Shown here in pieces: positions 47,201 to 62,399 of a stretch of DNA of 64,000 bases (positions are counted from its first letter, which is position 1; the number at the start of each line of letters is the position of its first letter). The stretch spans positions 41,849,053 to 41,913,052 of the forward strand of contig NC_084702.1 of NCBI RefSeq assembly GCF_028389875.1, written 5' to 3'. The notes below the pieces were generated by a model. It was not told the DNA's origin, ran no database searches, and was given only the letters and a program-made list of their open reading frames with translations. The translations under genes were made by a program, and so were the position numbers. The DNA comes from Rhea pennata (taxonomy: Eukaryota > Chordata > Aves > Rheiformes > Rheidae).

Positions 47201-50200
47201 AGATGCCCTCTTCAGATACAGAAAGCTAAGTAACAATGCCACACAGAGACTTTAGTCATAGTGAAAAATGTTACTGACTAATAGAGGGCATAAAAAGTTC
47301 TGCACATGGTCTTTGTTTTCAGTGACTTGGTAGAATGACAAATCTCAGTTCAGTTAAAGGGTGAGGGGAAGTGATGTTCCGTGGCAGTGAACAGAGTACA
47401 CCCCTGAGTAGGGCTGCCAGACGTTTACACCTTGCACATTCCTTAAAGCACTCTGGTACATGGCTCTTTTTGGACTCATTATACTTGTTGAGAATAGTCT
47501 TGGTTTTCATAGCATCAGTAATGCATGGACGCACAGATATCTGTGGAAGACAGGTTGAAAACCACCGACCATGGCCAGTCTTTTCAAATATGGTCACTAA
47601 ACTTAGGCTAGCAGCTCTTTTTCTGCGAGTTAATGTATCTGATGCCTATAAGTGCACAGTCATAACGTCTCTTAAACTCAGTCCTGCTATATGTCATGTT
47701 GGGCCTCTAAAAATGGAGTCGGTCAGAATGAATAGTTGACTTTGAAATGTTGGCTTTGAATACATTTTTATGGACAGATGCAAAACAATATACGTTTGCT
47801 CTGACAGCAGGTAAAGTTGCCTTGAAGTGGACCAGTTTTGGCCTGAAGATCCTATGGCTTCCTTCCCATGGCTCTGAGCCTGAGTTAATAAGCTGTGCTG
47901 AGCGAGCTCATGTGTCTCTATACCATAGCTACTCCAGAAGACAGAATAAAGGATATGACCTTTGGGGAAGGCTGAACACCTCCTTCGTGATAGCTACAAA
48001 TGCTTAGTTTTAAATTGGCACTGAATTCTAAGAGGTTTTCAAACTGATGGACTTAGGTGGAGAATGGAGCATGTGTAAGAGGAGTTTATCCTGGAAAAAA
48101 TGTCCACTGTTCATTTATATTGTAAAGCTTGTTGGCTCGTACTGTGTTGACTTCATATCTTTGTTAATCCTGTCATCTGCAAAACTTTGGGTATTTTTTG
48201 TTGTGAAGGAACTAAAGACAAAATAGCATATATTTATTTAAAATAGTTTCCCTTTAGTGGTACCACAGTGAATGTCAATGGAAGGACAAAAAAGTTATTT
48301 TCACCATAAATGTTTTGCTTTGCACTTTATGCAGCTCAGATAATGAGACTGGAATAGCCTGTTGTGCTTTCTGATGCTGGTCATTCATGTAGTGATGCTG
48401 TGAAGTTAACAGGAGTTCTAGTTCCTTTGTAGTTCTCAAGATCAGACCCACTGCATGTGGGAATATTTCGATCCCAAGCAAAATTTATTTGAATTTGGAA
48501 ATAAATTTGATTAGGCTCATTTATAGTAATTAAAGATTTTGTAAATATAGGTCTGATTTGAAATGATGAACCTCAGCTGATCCAAAATTTTGCTCTTTTG
48601 GTATCTGCCAATATAGGCAGCAGTCAGAGTTCAAACTGAAAGAATTACTGTCACATCACAGTTGTGCTGCATTTGGTTATGTACACTGCTGCACTTTGTG
48701 AAATGATCTGCCTAAGCATGTATTTTGTATACTTGTTACTGACACTCCTACTTTATAAGCTCAAATAAAATGTAGAGTACCACTGAATCATAGTTTAGTA
48801 CTACTTCATAACCTGCTATTCATAAGCAAAAAAAAGTTGTCATGGAAACTTGAACTGGGAGATCTGAGACAATAATTTGATTCAAATCCTTTATTCAATG
48901 AATATGTTCTCTTTCTGTTAGTTAATTCTGAAGGATTTGTGGTTTCCTTGTATCTCTCTCTTATTTGAAATAAGTTGCTAAGCGATTCCTATTAATATAA
49001 TCTGTGAGTACTTCTTTGCATGTATTTAATATATGACATTGAAAGTGCTTATTTAGATTGAAAAGAGAGGTCACATGATAGAGTATGTTGCTTTTCCCCG
49101 TACATCAGATATGTTTCCCCTTTTTAAGAAATGTCCTTCTTTCTTAGGTTCATATTTTTCGTGTGAATACTTTCATATTTGGATAATTACTTAACAGGCC
49201 CTGTTTTAGGGCATATTCCAGGCAATACACTCATTTGTTAAAATATTTTTTGGCTAGAAGAAGACAAAAGGAATCCAATTTGTTATTAGAGCATGTTGTA
49301 ACAGGATTTCTTGGAGGGGTTTTCCCCCAGGTTGATTAATGAGGAAGCAATTTATGTGAAAATGTAAGAACTTAGTGTTTCAAAGAAGATCTATTTATTG
49401 AAATGCGTTTCAGTCACAAGGGGAATATTGTGAATTCTAGAAGACTAATTAAGTCAAGATTTGGTTTTTTTCATTAGCTTATTTAGGAATCCTAATCAAT
49501 TTTTACAGTATTTTCTGTTGATCAATTTCTTGTCAAATATGGATCCAAAAAGTTGTTGTGGTATATGAATCATCAGTTGTCCTAATGGCCTGTTTCTGTA
49601 AAGGCTGAGACTGAAATACAGGCAGGCATTTTTCTGTAAATAAAATATGGAAAATTCAAGTAGTTTGGCTTTGTATTCTAGCTTCTCTTAATTATTCCAT
49701 CTTTTTCATGATGGGCATAGTCTTTTGCTTAATATAGTTAAAAATTACTTTTTTTCTTACTGGTTAGTAAGCATGAAATATATTGGACTGACAGATGTGG
49801 AAACAAAATTCCTCTGCGTATTCATAGTTCTAATCTAGGCTGCACAGTTGCTCCAGCTGGATTATTTGGAACTGAACTATTCTCATGGGCACTTTGTGTT
49901 TCAGAGTGGGAAATGCCTATGTCTGCTCCATAGGGCTCTTGCAGTGGTTTCCGTATTCTGACTTTTTATGTAAACTTGCACTGTTTTTCTCCCTAGTTGT
50001 ACTATCTTTTTTTTCTCTTCATATCTGCTGATCTAAGTATTCCTTTATGTAGGAGGTGTCTACATACATTTTTTAATTGTTTTTCCAACAGAGTTATTCC
50101 CTGAGAGTTGACACGGGAGGTCTCCAACCTCTGGTGTTAAGCATGATGTAATGTAGTCTGCTCCAGAGAAGTATGGTTGGCACAATAGCTGGATAGCTTT

Positions 50201-53200
50201 CGGCCACCAGTAGCCTGACTGCCTTGTCAATGTTGTCAGCAGTTTCAAACTCCTGGGAGTTGTGTTGACTTTAGTAGTTTTCATTCCTATATTAGGTATC
50301 TCTGAAAAATGACTCGTCTGCAGTAGAAAGGTTTTGCCAGTATAGTTTTTATGAGCTTAGCTAAACCAGCAGATTTTCCTAATAGAGATGCAATGGGTAC
50401 CAAATATACCAGCAAAAGTCTACCTCCACTCCCCCCCACCCCCTTTTTTTGGCTGGCTCAAATACATCTTAACCTGTCCTGCCTCCAGCCAAATAACACC
50501 TTTCTTTGACACTGTCACACTGACAAGTGCTTATTCTAGAATGGACTTTGCCATGGTCTGCTAGCAGCACAGGACTTGAAGAGTTAAACTGCAGATGGAG
50601 ATGCTGACTGACTGACAAAGCAAATATTTGTGGGGGTCTGGGAGAGATGAATGGTGGAGACTGTCTGCTCTCCCTGATGTGCCTTTATCTACATAGGTGA
50701 ACAAATGTTTGTTCACTTTTTTGTACCCTAAGTTTGAGACAATTAATCTTCTAGTTTAAGTGATTCAATGTGAATAGAATTTGCCTTGTAATGTAAAAAT
50801 CTTGTCTATCCTCCATTTTGTGGTTGTGCTTTCTCACAACTGCAAGCTCTTTCATTTTCTGAATCATATAGGTAATTGTGTATTGATTCTCAGTGATCTT
50901 TCGAAAGGTGACCTGAGAAGCTATTAGTTCAGTTCCCACATTAGTGTAAGCTTTATCAAAACCACAGCTTGTGCCTAGACAGACTTTGAAAAACCATTGC
51001 ATGAAAATGATCTCATCCAGATAGCATTTTAACTCCTTTCTAAAAACTGTCTGCCATAGCAAACAAAACAATTCATCTTCCTTTTTTTCTGTATTTTTTA
51101 TTTGACCAATTGCTTAGCAGATAAGTATTTTATACTTAGGAAGAGATGGGTGTTAAGCAAATTAAATAAAATTATTTTATCCAAGGCCATCACTTATTTA
51201 GAGGACTAGAAACTATACAGTTATATAGTATCATATATTTAAATAGGTTGTACATAAAACATTCTGGGAAGCTCTCTTTAGGGACAAGAATCCAGTGCAC
51301 ATGTAGAAGAAGCAATGAAAATTAGTTCTCCTGTGCTTCTCAGTTACTTATAGAACATATTTGTGGGAACAAGTGAATAACTTTAAGAAATATCTTGAAA
51401 TAAGTAAGTAGGAGTAGCAAACTCATTGTGAGCTCTTCTTGTAAAGAAAAACAATGGCCACACTGACCAATGTGTACAGTTATCTGAGCAGAACAGAAAA
51501 AAATACTGCTTGATGCACTGCGCCTTTCAAATTGGCAGCAAAAATCAGTCTCCTTCTCAGAGGCGCACACCTAAAGAACAAGAGGTAACAGTCATAACTT
51601 GTAGCAAAAGATTGTACCTCGACATAAGAAAAAAGTGTTCACCGTGGGAATGGTTAAGCAGTGGCACAGGTACCCTGAGAAGATGTGGAATCTCCATCCT
51701 TGGAGTTTCCTTGTCCTCAGCTGGCACTGAGCATCCTGATCTAACTTGGAAGCTAGCCCTACTTTGAGTAGAGCATTGGACCAGATGGCATCCAGAGACA
51801 ACTTAAGTGATTCTATATGAATAACGAGTAAATGTGGACAAGATGAGGAAATAGACAAATCTAACAATTCCCAGTGAAATTTCCACAAGCACCACTCACT
51901 CTCTATGAACTTTGTACTTTCAAAGTAACTTTTTCTTGCATGTCATGAATGGTAAAAAAGCAAGTGTCTAAGTGTTTTTTTCATGAAGTTGAATTCTGAC
52001 TGTAGTGGATCTTTATGAAGAAAAGCAGTAAATTTGCTGATTTAAAGTCTGTTTTTAAAAATAAATAGGATATATTGAATTAAAACTTTTAAGTACTTTG
52101 GTGTAACATTTTTATGTCTTGTCATTTACAGCATCTGTTTCTTGTACTCTAGACCATTCATTGCAATTATCACAACATCTGAGTCTTGGAACATTAGTGA
52201 TAAACAATTAAACTTTTTATTAGCTAGCTAGCTCTAGAAATAAAGTTTATTCTCGATCATTATTAGTCAACAAAACCTGTAAATAATTCCAGTTCCATTA
52301 ACCTTTACATGGACAAACCATGAAGAAGAAAAAAGTCCCATCATGAAAGGCATACTGGAAGGTATATGAGTGATATCTCCCATACCATGCATAATAACTG
52401 TATTCTTAGCTCTCCCCTTCTGTAAGAAAGGAACAGGCTCTTTGATATGTGGTTTTGATGATACTTGTTTAGTAGAAAAGTTCCCTTCTCTTCTGTGAGT
52501 ATTCCACTTCAATGAGCTCCAAACATATGGCCAATCCATTGTGGGAGGAGAAAAGAAAGAAAGATAGAAGGGAATCAAAGATTTATTTTGATTATGAGGA
52601 ATATAGCTTTTTTAAGCAAAACATTTAGATTGATATAGTTCATATATAAGTCAGAGAGTAATGGAAAGTTTAAAAAGCTAAGGGAACTTTCAGGCTCTTT
52701 CTGTAAAGCTCTTTTAATTATGCTTGGGTTTTTTTTGTTTAACTTTGGACGTTGGCTTCATTTACAAAGCATGCTTCTGGGGAGAGAGATTGAAGAGATA
52801 AGGCTCTTCTGGATGGACTATAAAGCATGGTATCTCTTGCTCTCTCTCTCTCTCTCTCTCTTTTTTTTCCCCCACTGCCTTTCTTCTAGGAAAATCTTCA
52901 AGCTCTCTCCAAGAAATGATTGGATGTTGGTTACAGTAAGAGAGAGAAAAGCCAGATAGCTGGAACAGTGGTCCCGCTGGAGTCAAGTTATGGAACACCA
53001 GCTTCCTGGGAGATGGGGAAAAAGAGGAAGAGGGAAGGAGAAAGGTAAAATGCCTCACTGAAGGTGTTTCATAGGCAACTGTGTTATTTCTTTTTTTAGT
53101 TTATGAAATAGAACCAGTTTGAAGATCTAGATCCCACAATTACTTAACAAAAAAATTAGCAATTATTTAAATAACAAATTATGTAAAGCCTAATTAACCA

Positions 53201-56200
53201 GAATCCACCCATCAGAAATGGGAACAAATGTAGAACAGCAGGGAACAGATCTTCCCACACAAATTCTCCTTCTCAAAAGAAGCAACACAGATAATTGCCT
53301 TCCTTTTGGTCCAGCTAGCTAGATAATATTTGGGATTTTTAGGATATTCCAGTGAGGAGGAGACACTGATTATGGAGTTGAGTTAGTTTCTGCTATTTCA
53401 TTTATTTACAATGACAGGTAAAGTTCAGATTTCTTAAGCAGAGGAGAAACATTTCCTTCTCATTGTCTTAGTTTCGGGCCTAACTGTCTCTGTGCCTTTT
53501 GAGGGCCCAGCAAGCTGAAGATTTCTTCTGTGTCTTTCTCTGAGGTCATCTCACTCCTTTTTTTAACCTGAGCTGCTTGCATCCATTCACGCTTAAAGCA
53601 AAACCCGTGCATAATCCCCTTTACCTAGAGCAACAAGATTCCTTTGCCTTTGTTTCGTGCAGGAAAATGTCCTTAACATTTGATACACCTATCTTCAGTA
53701 GGGGTATGGGAAAGTGTGTAGGGAAATGGTTGAATTTGCCAGATTGAACAAGATTCAACCCAACCTCTAACAATACCTACTGCAATTTTCTATTAAAAAA
53801 AAACAAAAACAAAAAACAAAGAACAAACAGTCTGTTTTATTCAAAAGATGGCCCTAGAAGAAAACAGGTATCATCATTCTCTTTCTTTTATTTTTTTTGG
53901 CTCCAGGTGGAGCACCATCTGTTAACACAGAAGCTTTAACAGTATCCCATGAGAAGAGGGGATTTTTCTAAGTAGGCATCTGTCATGTCATTCGCGTCAG
54001 AAACTATGTTGTTAAATGTCACCTAGAATCCAATGGACAATTAAAGGATACTGGTGGCATGCACTCCCAGAAAGTTATGGTGCTTAAGAAGCAAATTCAC
54101 TGTCACTTTTTCCAGCTTGGAAGAGAAAGCATCATTAAGAATAAACTGCATCAGAATAAAAAAAAGTAAGGTATGGATAACAATTATGCCCAGAACTAGA
54201 CACAAATGGGACAGAGCTGTCTCGGTCACTGAAACAGTATGTGATCTTAACCAACTAGAAATCTAGCACAGGCCTTGTAAAACAAGATAATGAAGCATAA
54301 AAGTCATTTGTTAATGTGTGATAATGGATATATTATTATTACGTGGAAGTGGAGGTCAAATGAGCACTTGAGTTTTTCAACAATCGAGAAGTTCCATAGG
54401 GGGCTGATGCAGAGGATTTAAGTCACAGTGCTGCAGTCATATTGCCCCCAGCCATTTCCCAGCCTCTCGTGGAGATCACCACCTTTATGACAAAGAATAT
54501 CTGGAGGACAGGTGAAGCTACTTGATCCGGCCCATTACTGAAGCAATCCAGAATTTGAGCCGTGTTCAAGTAATATTCCAGTCTGTGAACTGCAGTGGTC
54601 TGGGAGCCTTTTCACCTGCAGTTCAGATGTTACTACTGCATATTGGTGACCTCCATGACAAGGAGGGCAAACAACTAGAAACCAAAAATGCTGTAGCTAC
54701 CTAACAGGATCACACTGTCTTAGTGAGTCAACACCATGAAGTTGTGCCCAAACTGTTCATTCTGTGGCTGAAAAGAATGGTCTCAGATTTGGACCCGTTG
54801 CAGAACTTCTGTTGAAGCAGCTACATTTGATCTTAAAATCCTTACCCACATCAGGTGGGGTGTGGCTGAGCAGATAGGGGGTGCTGAGGTAGGGCTGCTT
54901 CCAGCACACTGAGTTGGGCTGTCAAAAAGCCATGCAAATTCTATCAAATATTTGGAAAGATGAAATAGATGCCTGCCAAGACATAACCTGTCAAGGAGCC
55001 TACGGCCTGAAGAAATCAAAATGATTTGTTTTTACAAACCTGCATAGTCGCTAGGCAGTTTTTTTGTGAATTTCCCCAAAGCTAGAAATAAATGACTTTT
55101 CATTAAGTTTACCCATATGGAAAACTTCTATATCATGAGAAATGTTCTTTGTAAAAGGCTGCACTGATGGGACTTAGAAATGGGGTTTAAATCAAATGGG
55201 AGAGCGAAAAGAGTGAAACACAGTCTAGGAAGAAAGCAGCTGGCATCTGATACAATCTCGTTCAGGCTTGTAGTTGCTTCACCTCTGTTCATAGTATTAG
55301 CAAAGGCCTTGAGGACAAATACCAGCCCAAACTCTGATACATATTTATTGTCTTAATCAGCTTTTTTTTTAAGTGATAGTTGAGACCCTTAGCATACATA
55401 AACAAAAACACTCATGTTTATGTGTGTGAATGTAAGCACATGTATACAATTACTGGTTTTGCCCAGCCGTAATAACTGTGAATGAAAATTGGCTAAAAGC
55501 CAAAAAGCACTGGTATCTTTTTGTTCTTACGTTTTGGGTTTTTTTAAGGATGTTAGCAGTTTCAGTGGTCAGATTTCAGTCTATGTCCTGTAGTCGTTCC
55601 ACAGCGTTGTGTTAAGTGTACTAGAAATGCACATCAGGAACAAGTGTGTTGGAAGTGTGTGCTTAAATACGTGTATATTTCTTCCAAATGTGTTGAGGAC
55701 GCGTGTACATGTTCAGGTGTAACCAGATTTGACCTTCCTTTTATGCTCTAAGATGAGTCAAACAATAGGTATATGGTGCTCTGAGCTCTTACTCAGGTTC
55801 CCTTTTGATCTTGGCTATGCCAGATGCAGGGGTTACCACCTTGGTTTTTCCCCTTGTAACAGAGATTGTGCTTCAAAGGCAACATCAGCCTTTGACTCAC
55901 CCATATTCATGTCATTCAAGTCAGTGGCCTGGCTGTGAACTGCCTTTGCCGAAAGAAAGACACACTGCCTTTCCTGCTACCACTGCTTGGTAGGTGATAG
56001 ATAAGATGACAGTGATCATTTCTTCATCTGTGATATATGTCATCTAACTTTGACAAGAATCATGAGTCAGAGCACTTAGCAGGGCATAGGCACAGCGCAG
56101 CATCAGTGTATTCCTATGACTTCCAGAGCAGACCTGTTCTGTAGCTTGCCAAGTCATGGTTATTGGCAGAGCAAATTCTGAACTACCTTCACAGAAATAT

Positions 56201-57817
56201 GTATGCTACATTTCCTATATATACTGCACATGTTTATTTTTTTATTTCTGGAATTATATCTGATGCACAAGCAAATCAATATGCTTAGCTCACCCCACGA
56301 TATAATAGCAAGGCATTGCTTAGACAGACTGATATCTTGCACATAGGTAGTAAATTAAGAAGGTGGATAAAGTGACTATGCACTCATGAAAATACCCCAG
56401 TGAGATATCCAGGCAACTCAAACTTTATAATCTATTATGCTGCAGCACTGTTGTTGGTAGGTAACACAGCCGTGTGTGTGTCTGACCGAGGTGCACTGTC
56501 ACCAACACCTTTGTCCTCATATCATCATTACTATCATTATAAAAGCTCCAGGAAGATCCAGTCATGCTTAGGAGTCTGCAGTCCTTAGCACTGTGCAAAT
56601 GCCTAAAAATCAAGAGTTTGCAGGGGTGGGAGGGTGCAATACTTTCCTATCTAGCTTCATCACTACAGTAGAACTGAAGTAATTCGCGTGTATCTTTCTG
56701 TATGAGAGACTTGTACTAGTCACAGCCAGTCTGCTATGCTTTTTGCCCCTCTTTTTCTGCCTACTCTAACTCATTTTATAGGTGCAAATGAATTTTCAAG
56801 CAGCATTGCATTTTCATGCCTGAAATGAGTTGTTGTACATTCAAACTGAAATAGTATAGCTACCTACTGACATTCTTATAAATAATATTTTATGTATCTT
56901 ACTGAAATGTGTGAACTTATTTGCTTCATTGGCACTTGTTTTCCCTTCAGCAAAATCCAACTGCACTTGGAGCAAACAGATAGGTCTTGGCTGAACAGAA
57001 TTCTTACGAATTAGGAATTATTTGCCCTGCCTACTATCTTGTCTCCATCATCTGGATAACTTACTGGAATATAAGAATTCAGTAACTTTATACCTCTGCC
57101 TCACTCAGTTTAAGACTGTTTCTATGGCAGCAGGAAATCAATTTTTTGAAGAAAAGTGTTTGGTTTAGAGGTTTCCCTGGTAGATCTAATATTGTTATCT
57201 TCAATAAGAATAAAATAGAGTCAACTATTTTATTGAACCATTCCCTACTATAAGCCTCTTCATACGTACATTTACTGTCTAACTGGATAGCCGCTTGCCC
57301 ACAAGATAGTTTTGGTCTGACAGGTCAGGCAGTGGGTCATTATGTTTACAAATGAACCATTATCTTTTGCTAAACACCAGAGGACCTTTTTTTTTTACGT
57401 GGAGATATGTATGTAAGCAGAAATACAAAACATACATGTGTAGAAAGCAAGCAGAAATTAGCTCATACTCACACATGTCAGGGAGAGGAGGGAGTCTCCT
57501 AAGCACTTTGATAAGCCATGTACAGTGGCAACAAATACTGCAGCGTACATATTATGGTAAATTCTGTTGTCACTGCAGTCCTCCTTGCTCTGTAAGAGGA
57601 AATGTTGATCATAGAAAAGTAAATTGATCCATATAGTTCATCTGTTTCTCAAACAGAGCTCTGCGAAGTTTTCTGATCATGACTTGTATTGGTGTTTAAG
57701 TAGTTACAATACTTACATAGCTATCTATAATTCAGTGATAAAAACTGCTTAACACTATGGACTTGGATGGCTGCTGTTCAAACATCAGGGCATCCTCAGA
57801 CTGGATTAGTGATATCG
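44291..57817. other. Unique noncoding sequence
   Basis: AT-rich sequence with only short chance frames. A polypyrimidine tract lies at 52832-52876. A 122-codon plus-strand frame at 47371-47739 has no splice borders or protein-like pattern. Nothing else supportable. Confidence 0.6.
52832..52876 (+). repeat. (CT)n-T-C polypyrimidine tract
   Basis: About ten CT units at 52841-52860 followed by T and C runs; directly visible. Confidence 0.95.
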
Positions 57818-57912
57818 GTTAATATTTTTATCCCCATCTTACAGATTCAGAAATGGAAGGATGGAGCAAATAGCTCATCTAAAACCACAAAGCAAGTTAG
57901 AAACTACCCATG
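57818..57912 (-). mobile_element. MIR-like SINE fragment, antisense
   Basis: The words ttatccccatcttacagatt, cagaaatggaaggatggagc, and aaccacaaagcaagttag follow the complement of the MIR core (ttatccccattttacagatg…aactgaggcacagag…ggtcacacagcaagt). The match is good over the first 25 bases and decays after. Confidence 0.72.
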
Positions 57913-59418
57913 TGTTAAAAGTTCCTTATAAGCTAAAATTCAAGTAGGAGTGAGAAAGAAACTCAAAATGGTGTTCCACGTTGCTGGGCTGGGAAAGTGC
58001 TTGGAATTACTATTGCTTGTTTTGGAGAACCATCACAGCGTTGCACCAACTCCCTTGTGATAAGGGCTTGATAAAATATATTTTTAAAAAGCCACTTTTG
58101 TCTTGTACACAGGCATCACTTTAATGACTAGGCAGTGTTACCTAGTCCAGGATCCTAGGAATATTCCTTTCTCTTTCAAAATGTGTGGAGAAATTGCACT
58201 CAGACAGCACCCAAGCACTGACAAATTAACTTCTGTGTAGCATCCCAACAGTCAAAAAATAGATTTTGTTAAAAGCAAATCTAATGCTGCAGAAAAGCAT
58301 ATATAATATATCTGACAGAACGGAGTTCACTTGGTGTTCGTATTTTAATATTTTTCCTTCTGTTATTTCTCATTCTACCCTCTTGATTGGCCGTAGATAG
58401 GCACCTGGGAGCTGCTGTGTTTTGAGAGGTGCTTTTTTCAGCTCCACTGAATAACCCATGGTGGGCACTCAGAAACCAGCATGCAAGTATACCTCTTAGG
58501 TGATACTTGAAAGTGGACTGGCAGTTAGAACTGCTAACTTTAGATTTGGTCTGTGATTTGAGTAAAACTTTCTAATCTATAATGTAATTAAAAGCCTGTG
58601 CTCTCTGATAATTTTGTGTAATTACTATTTTAATTGGGATATGTAACAATATGACAAGAAAGCTACCAAAATCAAGCAACTAGCAAAATGGTCTGGTGCT
58701 CAAGTATTCTACCACAAATGTAAGTAGGTCAAAGGAGATTTGATTATTTAGGTTTAGATTTTAGGTCAGATGTATGGAAAGTAAAATATGAATGCAAGAA
58801 TCGATTGCTTCCTTGAATATGAAGGCTGCTGCAGGCAAGCATATACATTTATTTATCATGTGGAGAAAATATTTACTTCTAACTAATTTATAGATCACTT
58901 CCAGTGATATAGAAGCAGTTTTGTGGTCAGTGGGATCTGCTGGATGTCCTTTCCTAGTTCAAGTATTAGATATTGTACCTAGGGCATGCAGTGCTGTGTG
59001 TAATGCATTCCATCTGTTACAAGGCTGAAATGAACATTTGGTACACACGCCTGCCAAATGAACTGCTGTGAGCTGCCAAAGTGCAGCATGTTAAAAGGGA
59101 GAGAAGGTTGTTGAATTTCCTGATTCTCTGATATCTGAGAATGTGGCTATTGAAAAATAATTTCTAGCATGGCATACAGGGGAAAAATACGGAATTATTT
59201 ATATTCCCTTCTCTGGTATTTCCAGTCATTTTCCCACCTTACACCCATGTCCACAGTTGTCTCTCTCAGCAGTGAGTGGAGGCCTGCTGCCACTGGGCAT
59301 TACTCAGTCTCTCCCTGAGGTGTGCAATCAGGCATCCTGTTTTTCCCTTGGAATCTTCTTGCTTTCTATTTCAAAAATATAACTTCTATGCTAGAATTCA
59401 TGTCTACCAGCAAAGTTG

Positions 59419-59423
<5 letters not shown>

Positions 59424-59462
<39 letters not shown>

Positions 59463-59500
59463 TTATATACACACATATATATACATATATGTATGTATTT
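59424..59500 (+). repeat. (TG)n microsatellite followed by TA/CA-rich tract
   Basis: About 18 uninterrupted TG units (59424-59460), then tatacacacatatata-like sequence to about 59500. The TG part and the CA/TA part are partly complementary, so the tract could form Z-DNA or a hairpin; this is inference. Confidence 0.95.
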
Positions 59501-62399
59501 TTTAAGTGTAGGAACCAGACCAATGGCAAGATTCTGGGTGCATGATGCATCGAGTTTGTGCTGTTAAAATAGGAAGCATGCTTACAGTCACAGAAAATGC
59601 TGTTATCTGCCTTTCTTCCATTTCCTTTTGCTCAGTATAAGGGAGGCTCTGATGTAGGCTGGAGACCATGGCATGTGGACAGTTCAGGGCTGCTGGTGTG
59701 ATGTCAAAGTGTGTTCCTCCTGGTTGATTTAGAGCCTTGTAGTTGCTACTGGTCAGTTTTGTTCTGTGGCTGAGTTAGCCTTTGGCCAGCCCAGGAGATC
59801 CTTTGGGAAGGATAGGAAGATTATTTGGGGATACCTGGGTGTCAACCTGCTCCTGTTGCAGAAAAATGGAAGTGGATTGAAGGGCAGAAAAATGTCCTCC
59901 CAAGCAATCAGGAGAGGGCAGTGGAGGTCTGCCAGCTCCTGAGCTTTGTCTGGGTCAGGCTGAGTGCTGCCTGAATCAGGACTTAGACAGACTGACCCAA
60001 ATCCCCGTGTTCCCCTGACTTGTGGGAAAAGAAGTCCAGACTTGATTAAGAACTTACATTCATTCTGCTGTGGGGACATACACCAACTGAGTGTGTGTAT
60101 GGTGCAAGGAACAGGCCATTTGAATATTTGAATATTTGATATTGGGAATGCTATGCTATTTGATTCTCTGAATCTAGTGTGAGGACGTACGGTGATGGAT
60201 GTAGATAGAGAAGGACAAACCACACTGATGTCGGCAAAACAGAAACAAGAAGAACTGAGTGGGTGTACAATGAAATCTGCAATAGCCAGGTCATCTCTCT
60301 CTTTCCTGCTTTTGCCTCATCTTCCATGAATAAAAGATAAGCCTGTCAAGGCTACTGTCTAGACTGTGTATTGAAGAAATTTCTGCAGAAACAATGGGAC
60401 CACAGAACAGATTGGGCTGAAACCTGAACAGGTTTTAAATTGTAATTTCTCTTTTGAGAATGTTTGGTTTTGGGACATCCTGCTTGAATAAGTAGATCTT
60501 GGCTGTGTTGAAAGGATTAAGATTTTCCTTATCCATGCAAACAAAGCTGAAAGCTCTGTTTTAGACAGAACTATTGTGTGCCGTAATTTAATTGAACAAA
60601 CACAATCAGCTGTAATGAAAACAATGTATTTCTATGCTGTACTGCAGGCGAGTGTTACACTTCTCAGGGATGGATTACGAAATTCACAGGATCTGCCCTA
60701 GCATAGTTCGATACTGTCTTGCTCTTTCCTACTTCTCATGGGGATTCCTGTTGCAAAAAATTAAAATACTAGAACAAAGAAAATAATGATTCATAACTAT
60801 AAGAAACAGAACAGAATTGTATCTGACCCAGAACTCTTTCTAAATGGTCAGTGAGGTCACCTGTGAGTAAAAAAACACAGGGAATGATATGGCTTAATAG
60901 ATCAGAAAGCTTTGTAGGTGATCTAATATAAATTAAATTTTAGATACTCTTCTATCCCTGACTACTCAGCTTTTTGCTTGGCTGATAGCACAGTTTCCCT
61001 AGAGAAACTCTTGATTGCTTCAGAATGGAAGACACACCACAGGAAATGTGCCTGGTTGCAGGGCTGCAGCACTCTAGCAATTTCTGGGTGCTCAGAAAGC
61101 TGTGTAGTGGCCATTGAAACAAGACATAAATTAAGGTCAATGGTAGTTCTGCTCTTGGCTTGGCTAAGGACTAGTATGGCACCAGGGTTAGGTGGCACCC
61201 CTCTGTCTCAAGTCCGGTGCCATACAGAGCATGACTAAACCCAAGGATTTGGAGATAATAGTAGCCACTTGAGGAAATAAATATTCACTTCCAGTTTGTG
61301 ACAATGGGACTAAATTTTGTGCCTTAGCTAAGAAAGACTTGGCTTACAGTCATGGCTTTATTTGCACCTCTTCCTATCATAGACTCAGTAAAGTCAGAAC
61401 TTGCCTAAATTCAAAGTTTTAGCGGAGCAAACCCACAGGAACAGTGCGGAAAAACTTTGTCTACATTTCAGATAATACAAGGATTTTCAGCTCAAGCGCA
61501 AGTATCACCTCACTTATTCCATAGTCTCAGCTCTTAGAAGGTTTTCGCAGGACTCAGGACATTCAGTGGGAGCTAATCATCTGCATACTTTCCTGGACTT
61601 AGATGCCAAACTTAACGCATTGAAGTAACTGCAATTGCTTCAGCAACTGTGGGGTGTGTGAGAGATCTTTAAAGATGTGCTGCCTTGGGACAAGGATGTT
61701 TAATACTGTGGTTAGCAGTGGTGCAATATTCTGCAGCACATCACAAAAGAGGACTTTGAAGTGCAATTACATACAAAATCAAACTGAAAGAAATTAGTTA
61801 TGTTTGAGATTACTTACATAGTCAGAGATAAATGAGTTAAAATGCAAGGAAATTGCAATAGTGCAAATGTAAAGGCTTCTTTAGTTGCAACTCCCTGATC
61901 TCAACAGCTGTTTAGTATAAATAAACTGATCTCTCATTACTCCTAGTGGAGTGTACATGCTGAGGTGTAGAGAGGTGTGCATTTTTCAGGTTCAGAAGGC
62001 ACTGAGAAGTGTGGCAAGAAAAAAGCTTAGGGAAATTAAGAATTAGGTGCGACGGGGACTTATAACCATTCTGAGATTAATAAGGAATCTAAAATCAGGG
62101 CCAGTGCAAGCCTGTAGTTTAAGGGATGATCTTTAAAAGCACTGAGAAGCTTCAAAAGAGTTAGTTCCAGAAACAGAGAAACGAATGAAAGCAAGCTAAT
62201 GACAGAATGTGATTGCAAATAATTTCATTAATACTTCGGTATACTTCTGTGTAGAAATCACTGGATATAGAAGCATATCTTAAACCACTGGGAGTCATAT
62301 TATCTTTGACTGGCTGGAAAGAAAACTCAGCTGGTCAGTACTCGTTGTTCAATATAGTTTGCTTCCTACAGCCCACTCCCTTTCCCTCAGGACGATGAG

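Noticed and set aside
47371..47739. 122-codon plus-strand open frame
   Set aside because: No protein-like pattern or homologue recognised and no splice borders; it may be a decayed repeat, but I could not name one.
59753..60223. 156-codon minus-strand open frame
   Set aside because: No family resemblance, no exon borders, no promoter context, and length within what 64 kb in six frames can give by chance.
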